From Escherichia ruysiae (GTDB lineage Bacteria > Pseudomonadota > Gammaproteobacteria > Enterobacterales > Enterobacteriaceae), in NCBI RefSeq assembly GCF_902498915.1, contig NZ_CABVLQ010000001.1: a DNA stretch of 64,000 nucleotides. One strand, 5' to 3'. The stretch's first letter is position 1. Every line of letters begins with the position of its first letter. The position numbers and the translations under genes were made by a program. Shown piece after piece: positions 23,832-32,014 of this stretch. A model generated the notes under the pieces. That model searched no databases and was not told the DNA's origin. It saw only the letters and a list, made by a program, of their open reading frames with translations.

Positions 23832-26800
23832 TTTGCGCCCGGTAAAGGTGGAATCGGTCCACTATCAGGAAATGCAGTAACTATTCTTCCCTTGGCTGGT
23901 TGGAAAACTACTCGAATCCGTACTCCATCTCTGACTTCCCATGCCACCCAATTAGCAGCTTTTCCTGCTTTCGTTAATGCGCCTCCAGTTCCTTGCTGGG
24001 CATACCATTTAGTCGATGGTGAATTCACAATATCATCAACTTCGGAAATAATCTTTTTCGCATCCCATGATTGAGGAAAAGTCGTTTTACCTGGCTGACC
24101 TGGCCACATATGACCACCACTACCAGGACCATCACCATGAAGAATGTGTTGTTGCGCTTTTGGACCACAACCAAATAACCCCAGCGGATCGATCCATGAC
24201 AACGGATTCGGCGCGTATTGGTAGAGATTTATTCCACCAAGCAACCCTATCGGATCCGGCTGCGTAAACCGCCCGACATCCGGATCATAGTACCTGTGCA
24301 GATTGTAGTGCAGCCCCGTTTCCCTGTCGAGGTACTGTCCCTGGTAGCGCAGGCTCTGCTCCCCCCCGCCGTGATCCTTCTCCTGTATTGTGTTTCCCCA
24401 GACCTGGTATCCCGTCTCCCACACGATTTTCCCGTCGCTGTCCGTCAGCTCTTCCGGCGCGCCGTTCACATCCGTGTGAAAATACAGTACCCGGGCCGGT
24501 TCCCCTTTGCCCGCCTTATCCACCCGCGCCAGCGGTTCATAACTCCCCGGGGCACTGTAAATATACAGGCTGCTGCTCCCTTCCGGCCTGCTCTCCTGCG
24601 CCAGCCGCATCCCGTCCCATAAAAATTTTGTCCGGTTGTACGCTTTACCGTCATGGCTGATATGCTGTTTTTCCGTCCGCCTCCCCAGCGCATCGTACAC
24701 ATACCGGTATGTCCCCCGCGCTGTCCTCGCCTCCACCATCCGGTGCTCCGCATCATAGCGGTAACTCTGCGTTCCGCTCCGGCCCTGCTTTTCCACCATC
24801 CGGCCATATTCGTCATAACGGTAGTGCACACCACGGTAAGACATCAGCCGGCTGAACGGCACCACGCTGTTTTCTGCCGTGGCCCTTTCCCCCGCACGCC
24901 GGTCCAGCAGGTTTCCCGCTGCGTCGTACTGCCAGCTCGCCAGATACCCCTCATCCTCCAGGCGGCACGCCGTGATGCGCCCCGTGCTGTCGTAAAAGTA
25001 ATCCGTTTCGCCCCGCCGGCTGTGCCGTGTCTTCAGCAGTTCGTCCTGACCGTTGTAGCTGTACTGCCGGTCCGTGAACGTCTCCGGCACCACCCCGCGC
25101 ATTCCGCTGCAGGTCTCCTTACGTTTCAGCCGCCCGGCAGGGTCATAAAGCTGCCGCGTGCTCAGCCGCCCCTGGCTTCTGAGTACCTCCCGGTGCAGGC
25201 TGTCACGCGTGAACTCGCTGATGACTTCCCGGTCCAGATTTATCTGCTGGAGATGACCGCTGCCGTAGTACAGATGCCGCTGCGTTCTGCCGTCCGGAAA
25301 CGTGGTGGCAGTCCGGTTGCCCAGTTCGTCGTACCGGTGGGTCAGGACGCCCTGCGCCGTCTCCTCGCTCAGCATCCGGCCTGGTCTGTCGTAACTGAAG
25401 CGGATTATCTCCGGCGCGCCGGTTTCGTCTGCGTCGTGCCGCCGGCAGCGGATTTCCAGCAGCTGGTCTGCCGCGTCATAAACGTATTCCGTGCGGGTTT
25501 CTGCCGTCTCCTTTGCGGTGAGCCGGCCCGCTGCATCACGCATCAGCCGGTGGCGGATTTCACCGCCCTGGTCGCCCGTGAACACCACCTCCGTGACCGC
25601 GTTCAGCGCGTTGTAACGGTACGCCTGACGGCAGCCGTCCGGATTTATCTGCTCCGCCAGACGGTCCAGCACATCGTGGCGGAACCGGTAGCTTTCTCCG
25701 TTCTCGTTTGTCAGCGTGACCAGACGCCCGTAGGCGTCGTACCCGAACCCCGTCCTGCGCCCCGCCGCGTCCGTGCGGATGCGCACCCGCCCCTGCCCGT
25801 CGCGCTGCCAGCGCGTTATCTGCCCTGCCGGGCTGGTGTATTTCACCAGCCTGCCCGCCGCATCCGGCTGGTAACGCGCCGTGCGACCGTCCGCCAGTAT
25901 CACCTCCACCAGGTGACCGCTGTCGTCATACCCGTAGCGCGTGCTGTGGCTCTGCGCGTCTGTCATCCGTATCAGCCGCGTGCGTTCATCATAGAACCAG
26001 GCCGTCTGCGAGCCGGAGCAGTCCGTGTGCCGCATCAGCTGCCCGTCTTCGTTCCACTGAAGGTATTTATTTCCCCCGCGTGCGTCGGTTATCTGCACCA
26101 CCTGGCCGTGGCGGTCATACTGATACCGGGTGCTCTGTTGCAGCGGGTCGGTCACGGCAAGAAGATTGCCGCATTCATCGTACTCACAGCGCCAGCTGTT
26201 GCCCCCCGCATCCACCTCCGTCTCCGGTTCGTGCCACACCGGGTGCCACTGCGTCTGCGACACCCGCCCCATTGGGTCGTGCGTCTCCGTGATATGCCCC
26301 TGACGGTCATACACATAGCGCCATCTGCCGCCCTGAGCATCGGTCATCCCCAGCAGCAGCCGTTCTTCGTCGCTCCAGCGGAACGTCATCACCTGCCCGG
26401 CCTCGTCCCGGTACGCCGTCACCTGGTTCTGCGCATCCCACTGATGATAACGCGTGCGCCCCAGACCGTCCGTCACGCACAGCCTGCGCGCCGCCAAGTT
26501 CCACGCCAGCCGGTACTGTTCACCGCTGTCCGTGTGGTGCCCCGTCACCCGCCACGCTGCGTCATCCGGACCGTCATACCAGCCCCACTGATAATAATAT
26601 CCCTCGCCGCCCGGCTGGCGGTGCAGGGTCATGCAGTGATTATCGTTGTAGGCAAACTCGCGCAGCAGGTGGCCGGTACTGTCGTACACGCCGGTCAGCT
26701 GCCCGGCGGCGTCATAACTGTAACGACGCAGCAGTAAAGGTGCAGTATCAGGGAAATGCTGATAAATCTGCGTCACCCGACGGGGATGCGCCGCCAGGTC

Positions 26801-28486
26801 GTAATGCAGACGGATGCACGGACGCCGCTGTTCACCACTGATTTGCGTGATGCGCCCCAGCTCGTCGTGGTACAGATTCAGACAGTTGCTGTTACGGTCG
26901 CCCAGCATTTTCAGCCGCTGGCGCTGCGGGTGATGCGGGTCGGCTTCAAACAGAAAAAACTGTCCATCATCGCTGCTGATAAGCCAGTGCCCCTGCTCAC
27001 CACGCCGTACTGCCAGTCCTTCACCGGGACTGTAAAACCCGCTCCCCGGCAGCACGGCTTCCATATCCAGGCGTCGCCCCATACCCGACACAAAGGTCAT
27101 GCAGTTTTCGTCCGCGTTACCCGGTGTGCGCTCGAGGCTCACTTCATACATCACACTCCAGCCCTGACCGAACATCCCATCCGTGCGCTCGTCACGACTG
27201 CTGTACACACGCTGCCAGTCCAGCGGAAAGTGACCCGGCAGGCTGAAGTCGAAATCGTCGTCATCCGCCAGATATTTGGCTCCGGTGGCGGCGTTGACCG
27301 GATGTGGAAGGGCGCTGATGGCCTTCTGTGTTATCATGCTCATCCCGACACCGGCAGCAAAACAGGCGATTTTAGAAAGCATTTTGCCCGGGCGGAGAAA
27401 CATCAGCGCCACGGTTGCCACCAGGGTTATCTGCGACCTGCCGCTTCTGATATCCCTGACCACCAGTAACGGCCCCCCAATGCGGACATCCGGTGACACA
27501 AACGCCCCGTCCCCCGGCTCATTCACCACCCGGGCCTCACAGGTACAGCGTGCCCCGCTGCGTGCCGCCGGCTGGCTGTTGATACGCACATCCCGAGCGC
27601 CTTCCGCGATATACTCCGCCGCTGGCGGTTCGTCATCATCTCTGAACAGATTGCTGATACTGCCAATAACCGCATTCACGCCCTGAAAGGCGGTTTCCAG
27701 CATACCGTCCGGACTGAACAGGTTAAGGACCGTTCCCGCAGGGTCATCCAGAAAGGCGGCTTTTTTTTGTGCGAGTAACTGAGTCAGTGAGGAGGGATGT
27801 TTATGGCAGTCGATTTTATCGTCAGGGGTCGGGGTGGAGCCCGGAGCCGCACTGGCCACAGTGGGCTGCCACAGTTCCGACACAAAATGTGTCACGCCAT
27901 CCACCAGCTCAGCACGCCCTTCTTCCGTACTGAGCTGGCCGGACAGCGCCCGGGACATCAGCACAGGTCCTGTCACCGGGTTAACCGCCAGGGCTATGGC
28001 CCCCGCCATTTCCAGATATTCCCCGGCCACATCCCGGAATGTTCTGGCGTCCTCCTGACGCTGCGCTTCTTCCTGTTCCGCCTTCGCCTGCGCTTCCTGC
28101 GCCTCAATCTCCTGCCGCGATACCGCAGTGGCTGCTGCCCGCGCGGCAGGTTTGCTGTTGATCAATGTGTCACCAGAGCCGGTGAGGATGTAACCTTCAG
28201 TCTGAGGCGGGAACAACATATCAGCGAGGGCAGAACAGGCTTCGCTGACCGTTTCTGTCACGCCGGTGTACACCATCGCCACCCCCGCCACAAAACCGAT
28301 CAGCACGACGGCCGTGCACCCCAGCGTCACCCCCGCTGACGCTGCCAGCACCGTGGCAGCCCCGACAATGAGGGCATCAATAACGACATTTGCCGCCACT
28401 TCCAGCACAGCCCCCAGCACATCTGCCATAAACGACGTATGCAGCAGGGCATCCCCCTGCCTTGCCGCCCAGAATGCCTCTTCCAT
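23828..28486 (-). CDS. PAAR-containing Rhs protein with EndoU-like nuclease tip
   Basis: 1552 residues. The N-terminus has hydrophobic helices (about 20-85) and two short PAAR-like stretches (GSGDTLINSKPAARAAA and GARDVRINSQPAARSG). The core has FPLDWQRVYSSRDERTDGMFGQGW, many YD repeats (about 500-1400) and the junction DPIGLLGGINLYQYAPNP ... WIDPLGL near 1437. The last about 115 residues, AT-richer, carry QQHILHGDGPGSGGHMWPG, GKTTFPQSW and the end region RIVTAFPDSGP, resembling the bacterial EndoU nuclease domain with its two His. PAAR plus a chaperone gene upstream indicate a type VI secretion effector; no T6SS gene is in the window. This type differs from K-12 RhsC, which lacks such a membrane N-terminus. 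Confidence 0.88.
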   Translation of the reverse strand: MEEAFWAARQGDALLHTSFMADVLGAVLEVAANVVIDALIVGAATVLAASAGVTLGCTAVVLIGFVAGVAMVYTGVTETVSEACSALADMLFPPQTEGYILTGSGDTLINSKPAARAAATAVSRQEIEAQEAQAKAEQEEAQRQEDARTFRDVAGEYLEMAGAIALAVNPVTGPVLMSRALSGQLSTEEGRAELVDGVTHFVSELWQPTVASAAPGSTPTPDDKIDCHKHPSSLTQLLAQKKAAFLDDPAGTVLNLFSPDGMLETAFQGVNAVIGSISNLFRDDDEPPAAEYIAEGARDVRINSQPAARSGARCTCEARVVNEPGDGAFVSPDVRIGGPLLVVRDIRSGRSQITLVATVALMFLRPGKMLSKIACFAAGVGMSMITQKAISALPHPVNAATGAKYLADDDDFDFSLPGHFPLDWQRVYSSRDERTDGMFGQGWSVMYEVSLERTPGNADENCMTFVSGMGRRLDMEAVLPGSGFYSPGEGLAVRRGEQGHWLISSDDGQFFLFEADPHHPQRQRLKMLGDRNSNCLNLYHDELGRITQISGEQRRPCIRLHYDLAAHPRRVTQIYQHFPDTAPLLLRRYSYDAAGQLTGVYDSTGHLLREFAYNDNHCMTLHRQPGGEGYYYQWGWYDGPDDAAWRVTGHHTDSGEQYRLAWNLAARRLCVTDGLGRTRYHQWDAQNQVTAYRDEAGQVMTFRWSDEERLLLGMTDAQGGRWRYVYDRQGHITETHDPMGRVSQTQWHPVWHEPETEVDAGGNSWRCEYDECGNLLAVTDPLQQSTRYQYDRHGQVVQITDARGGNKYLQWNEDGQLMRHTDCSGSQTAWFYDERTRLIRMTDAQSHSTRYGYDDSGHLVEVILADGRTARYQPDAAGRLVKYTSPAGQITRWQRDGQGRVRIRTDAAGRRTGFGYDAYGRLVTLTNENGESYRFRHDVLDRLAEQINPDGCRQAYRYNALNAVTEVVFTGDQGGEIRHRLMRDAAGRLTAKETAETRTEYVYDAADQLLEIRCRRHDADETGAPEIIRFSYDRPGRMLSEETAQGVLTHRYDELGNRTATTFPDGRTQRHLYYGSGHLQQINLDREVISEFTRDSLHREVLRSQGRLSTRQLYDPAGRLKRKETCSGMRGVVPETFTDRQYSYNGQDELLKTRHSRRGETDYFYDSTGRITACRLEDEGYLASWQYDAAGNLLDRRAGERATAENSVVPFSRLMSYRGVHYRYDEYGRMVEKQGRSGTQSYRYDAEHRMVEARTARGTYRYVYDALGRRTEKQHISHDGKAYNRTKFLWDGMRLAQESRPEGSSSLYIYSAPGSYEPLARVDKAGKGEPARVLYFHTDVNGAPEELTDSDGKIVWETGYQVWGNTIQEKDHGGGEQSLRYQGQYLDRETGLHYNLHRYYDPDVGRFTQPDPIGLLGGINLYQYAPNPLSWIDPLGLFGCGPKAQQHILHGDGPGSGGHMWPGQPGKTTFPQSWDAKKIISEVDDIVNSPSTKWYAQQGTGGALTKAGKAANWVAWEVRDGVRIRVVFQPAKGRIVTAFPDSGPIPPLPGAK

Positions 28487-28504
28487 GTCCCGTTCCCTGT
28501 GTGA

Positions 28505-28957
28505 TTAATTCGTCCTGGCTTCCTGCCGCATCCTGAAGCGCAGATTCTTTTTAATTTCAGCCCAGCGCGTCATGTCTGCCGGGGTCAGCGGTGTGGTTCT
28601 GGCGTAGGTGAAGGCCATCATGACCCGCTCACCCGGCAATACAAATGCCACCTGACACTGGTACACCTGCTCGTTACCCCGGAGAAACTGACTCTGTATC
28701 TCCAGCCCTTCTTCGCCGTCATTAATCCCCACCCGGGTCACCTGCACGGGCGTGTAGTGCAGCTCCTTAACCTGCTTTTCCAGTTTTTTCATCTGCTGTT
28801 CAACCTGAGAGGCTAATTCGTCTCCCTCCTGCATCTGGCCCCGGCTGATAATTAATGCGGCATCGGGATCACTGAGGCGCAGCATATTAATGGTACTGTC
28901 CTGAGATATATTGCCGTCGAAAGACAGAACGGCTTCATTTACATAATATTCCGTCAT
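28505..28957 (-). CDS. DcrB/DUF1795 (Eag-type) effector chaperone
   Basis: 150 residues, no signal peptide. It begins MTEYYVNEAVLSF and has the DUF1795 pattern with INMLRL, SQVEQQMKKLEKQVKELHYTPVQ and the closing beta strands ERVMMAFTYARTTPLTPADMTRWAEI. Eag chaperones of this family bind the N-terminal membrane helices of Rhs/PAAR effectors and load them on VgrG of the type VI system. The gene sits 18 bases upstream of the Rhs start, the standard arrangement. Confidence 0.85.
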   Translation of the reverse strand: MTEYYVNEAVLSFDGNISQDSTINMLRLSDPDAALIISRGQMQEGDELASQVEQQMKKLEKQVKELHYTPVQVTRVGINDGEEGLEIQSQFLRGNEQVYQCQVAFVLPGERVMMAFTYARTTPLTPADMTRWAEIKKNLRFRMRQEARTN

Positions 28958-29667
28958 AATGGAAAGAGTCCCTTTGAATAAAATATTTAATAATGGTTGT
29001 GATTTATTTTTCAGTCATGAAGGTGATATCTATCGCCGCTTTGCTGCTAATTTTACCTTTCCAGCCATAAACACTAAGAATATTAAGTGATTATCCATGT
29101 TTACAACGACCGGAACAGACACATCGTTATGTATTTAACAACCCCAATATATTCACCTTGCAAATAAAATCACTAGTAACAGACACGCTACCGCCTCCAT
29201 ATAAAAATGGCCTCTAATAAAACTGTATCTTGCATAGAAAAAGATGAAATATCGGGTGTATTTTAATTATCAACTATAACTCTTGAAGCTTTTTATTAAC
29301 AGCAACACATCTTATCGCATTAGATATGTTAACAATAAATTATTCTTAACATATCAATAAAGTATATATTACTCTCTTTACTACCTGCTTTTATTGCGGT
29401 AGCGATATTAATAGCAAAATTCGGAATTTATTTAGATGCTGGAATGAGCAAAAGTGATAGCGACTTTCTCACTTTACCCTGAAGTTTCAGGAAAGTGTGT
29501 AATGGAGGATACAACCTAACTGGAGATTTCTGACGATATAGTCGCTTTGAGCGACAATGAAGGCGAGCGCATCCCGAGCTGTCCTTTGAAAGGATATTAT
29601 CGAAACTTGATGCTAAAACAGTGATGAAATGAACAACGCCAAGGAATCCGTTGATGCAAAACCCCTA
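28958..29667. other. Non-coding region upstream of the Rhs operon
   Basis: About 700 bases, mostly AT-rich, with no convincing gene. It presumably holds the promoter of the chaperone-rhs operon. A palindrome CCTGAA-GT-TTCAGG lies at 29480-29493, and the stretch 29500-29640 has higher GC than the rest. I could not assign it. Confidence 0.4.
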
Positions 29668-29698
29668 AACCAGCCCCCTAATACGAGGCTGGCTTAAA
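29668..29698 (-). terminator. Probable ybfA terminator
   Basis: On the minus strand, AGCCAGCC-TCGTATTAGGGG-GCTGGTTT forms a stem 12 bases after the ybfA stop, followed by a weak T run. Confidence 0.6.
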
Positions 29699-29709
29699 CG
29701 CGCAGGCAA

Positions 29710-29916
29710 TCAATAAAAATCACCAGTTGCCTTTTCGGCCTGATCCATCCACACCGGTTTCTCGCTGGTTTTCGACCAGACGCGATGCAGGTAGCTGTAA
29801 AAGCGGGCGCGGTCTTTCCAGAAAAGCATGAAAGGCAGCGCCAGAACGCCCGCTGCAACCGCATAAGTACGGCGTAAAAAGATAAGCCATGCAGGATATT
29901 CTCTGTAGAGTTCCAT
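29710..29916 (-). CDS. ybfA: Small membrane protein YbfA
   Basis: 68 residues, MELYREYPAWLIFLRRTYAV then a hydrophobic stretch (AAGVLALPFMLFW) and a basic tail with SYLHRVWSKTSEKPVW. One or two membrane segments. It is conserved next to kdp in E. coli, transcribed divergently from kdpF; the function is unknown. GAGAAAAGT precedes the ATG. The overlapping longer frame on the same strand is a shadow. Confidence 0.88.
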   Translation of the reverse strand: MELYREYPAWLIFLRRTYAVAAGVLALPFMLFWKDRARFYSYLHRVWSKTSEKPVWMDQAEKATGDFY

Positions 29917-30130
29917 ACTTTTCTCCCCCTTTTTGTATCTACCCGGTGAATGGCACCGGAAAAATGAATTTGTTTATCTGATGAAAATAGTACCGCCTTT
30001 TGTGTAATTTTACTACTCATCCGACCACTTATTTTTGCTTATTGATGGTTTATTTACATTCACCGTGTAATTAAGTTACATGAAAGTTAAATTAATACTA
30101 ATCATTAGTTAAATCATGGCTTTTGCCATT

Positions 30131-30147
30131 TTTATACTTTTTTTACA
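30131..30147 (+). promoter_or_regulatory. KdpE-binding site upstream of kdpF
   Basis: The T-rich TTTATACTTTTTTTACA matches the 17-base KdpE operator I know from the E. coli kdp promoter. It lies about 100 bases before the kdpF start, so phosphorylated KdpE bound here would activate kdpFABC at low K+. Confidence 0.8.
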
Positions 30148-30229
30148 CCCCGCCCGCAGATTTTTGCGAAATCTTTGCAGCCAGAATTCTACCCTTCCGG
30201 TATCACTTTTAGGCCACTGGAGGTGCACT

Positions 30230-30319
30230 GTGAGTGCAGGCGTGATAGCCGGCGTATTGCTGGTGTTTTTATTACTGGGTTATTTGGTTTATGCCCTGAT
30301 CAATGCGGAGGCGTTCTGA
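30230..30319 (+). CDS. kdpF: K+-transporting ATPase accessory peptide KdpF
   Basis: 29 residues (GTG start), one membrane helix: SAGVIAGVLLVFLLLGYLVY. It stabilises the KdpABC complex. The start at 30230 follows CTGGAGGTGCACT. Its TGA shares one base with the kdpA ATG (TGATG), so translation is coupled. Confidence 0.95.
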   Translation: MSAGVIAGVLLVFLLLGYLVYALINAEAF

Positions 30320-31992
30320 TGGCTGCGCAAGGGTTCTTACTGATCGCCACGTTTTTACTGGTGCTGATGGTGCTGGCGCGCCCTTTAAGCAGCGGGCTGG
30401 CGCGGCTGATTAATGATATTCCTCTTCCCGGTACGGCGGGCGTTGAGTGCGTACTCTTTCGCGCACTTGGCGTCTCTGGTCGCGAGATGAACTGGAAGCA
30501 ATATCTCTCAGCCATTCTCTGCCTGAACATGCTGGGGCTGGCGGTGCTGTTTTTTATGTTGCTCGGTCAGCACTATCTGCCGCTTAATCCGCAGCAGTTG
30601 CCGGGGCTGTCGTGGGATCTGGCGCTCAATACCGCCGTCAGCTTTGTCACGAATACCAACTGGCAATCTTATAGCGGTGAAACCACGTTGAGCTATTTCA
30701 GCCAGATGGCGGGTTTAACAGTGCAAAACTTTCTTTCTGCCGCCAGCGGGATTGCGGTGATTTTTGCCCTCATCCGCGCATTTACCCGCCAGAGCATGAG
30801 CACGCTCGGCAATGCCTGGGTCGATCTGCTACGCATCACGTTATGGGTGTTAGCCCCTGTGGCGTTGTTGATCGCACTGTTTTTTATTCAACAAGGTGCG
30901 CTGCAAAATTTTCTGCCCTATCAGCCGGTGACGACCGTTGAAGGTGTACAACAACTGTTACCGATGGGACCGGTAGCTTCTCAGGAAGCGATCAAGATGC
31001 TCGGCACTAACGGCGGCGGTTTCTTTAATGCCAACTCGTCGCATCCGTTTGAAAACCCAACAGCACTGACCAACTTCGTGCAAATGCTGGCAATCTTCTT
31101 GATCCCAACGGCGCTGTGTTTTGCCTTTGGCGAAGTGGCGGGCGAGCGCCGCCAGGGGCGCATGTTGCTGTGGGCGATGTCGGTGATTTTTGTCATCTGC
31201 GTAGGCGTGGTGATGTGGGCAGAAGTTCAGGGTAATCCGCATCTGCTGGCACTCGGCGCAGACAGCAGCATCAATATGGAAGGTAAAGAGAGCCGTTTCG
31301 GCGTGCTGGTCAGTAGCCTGTTTGCGGTCGTGACTACAGCAGCTTCCTGCGGTGCGGTGATTGCGATGCATGATTCGTTTACCGCTCTTGGTGGCATGGT
31401 GCCGATGTGGTTGATGCAAATTGGTGAAGTGGTATTCGGCGGCGTTGGTTCTGGCCTTTACGGCATGATGCTGTTCGTCCTGCTGGCGGTGTTTATTGCC
31501 GGGCTGATGATTGGTCGCACACCGGAATATCTGGGTAAAAAGATCGACGTGCGCGAGATGAAACTGACCGCGCTGGCGATTCTGGTCACCCCGACGCTGG
31601 TGTTGATGGGCGCGGCGCTGGCGATGATGACCGACGCCGGACGTAGCGCCATGCTCAACCCTGGCCCGCATGGTTTTAGCGAAGTGCTGTATGCCGTGTC
31701 ATCCGCCGCTAATAACAACGGCAGCGCCTTTGCCGGCTTAAGCGCCAACTCACCGTTCTGGAACTGTTTACTGGCGTTCTGCATGTTTTTCGGTCGCTTC
31801 GGGGTGATTATTCCGGTGATGGCGATTGCCGGTTCGCTGGTGAGTAAAAAGAGCCAACCCGCCAGCTCCGGCACGCTGCCTACGCACGGCCCGCTGTTTG
31901 TTGGCCTGTTAATCGGCACCGTGTTGCTGGTTGGCGCACTGACCTTTATCCCTGCCCTGGCGCTTGGTCCGGTGGCGGAATATCTCTCCTGA
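30319..31992 (+). CDS. kdpA: K+-transporting ATPase subunit KdpA
   Basis: 557 residues, ten membrane segments. It is the K+-selective channel-like subunit of the P-type Kdp ATPase. Selectivity-filter-like loops are visible: SFVTNTNWQSYSGE, LGTNGGGFFNANSSHP, VVTTAASCGAVIAMHDSF and SSAANNNGSAFAGL. The start at 30319 overlaps kdpF by one base; the frame opened upstream from 30175 would overlap kdpF and is not used. Confidence 0.97.
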   Translation: MAAQGFLLIATFLLVLMVLARPLSSGLARLINDIPLPGTAGVECVLFRALGVSGREMNWKQYLSAILCLNMLGLAVLFFMLLGQHYLPLNPQQLPGLSWDLALNTAVSFVTNTNWQSYSGETTLSYFSQMAGLTVQNFLSAASGIAVIFALIRAFTRQSMSTLGNAWVDLLRITLWVLAPVALLIALFFIQQGALQNFLPYQPVTTVEGVQQLLPMGPVASQEAIKMLGTNGGGFFNANSSHPFENPTALTNFVQMLAIFLIPTALCFAFGEVAGERRQGRMLLWAMSVIFVICVGVVMWAEVQGNPHLLALGADSSINMEGKESRFGVLVSSLFAVVTTAASCGAVIAMHDSFTALGGMVPMWLMQIGEVVFGGVGSGLYGMMLFVLLAVFIAGLMIGRTPEYLGKKIDVREMKLTALAILVTPTLVLMGAALAMMTDAGRSAMLNPGPHGFSEVLYAVSSAANNNGSAFAGLSANSPFWNCLLAFCMFFGRFGVIIPVMAIAGSLVSKKSQPASSGTLPTHGPLFVGLLIGTVLLVGALTFIPALALGPVAEYLS

Positions 31993-32014
31993 TGATCTTG
32001 AGTGAGCACTGAAT

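Noticed and set aside
24653..26737. 694-codon open frame opposite the Rhs core
   Set aside because: It arises from the GC-rich, repetitive YD-repeat coding strand; composition is Arg/Pro/Val-rich noise and it lies wholly inside the rhs gene.
29694..30020. 108-codon frame overlapping ybfA on the same strand
   Set aside because: Different frame from ybfA; the 68-residue product matches the known protein and has a ribosome site.
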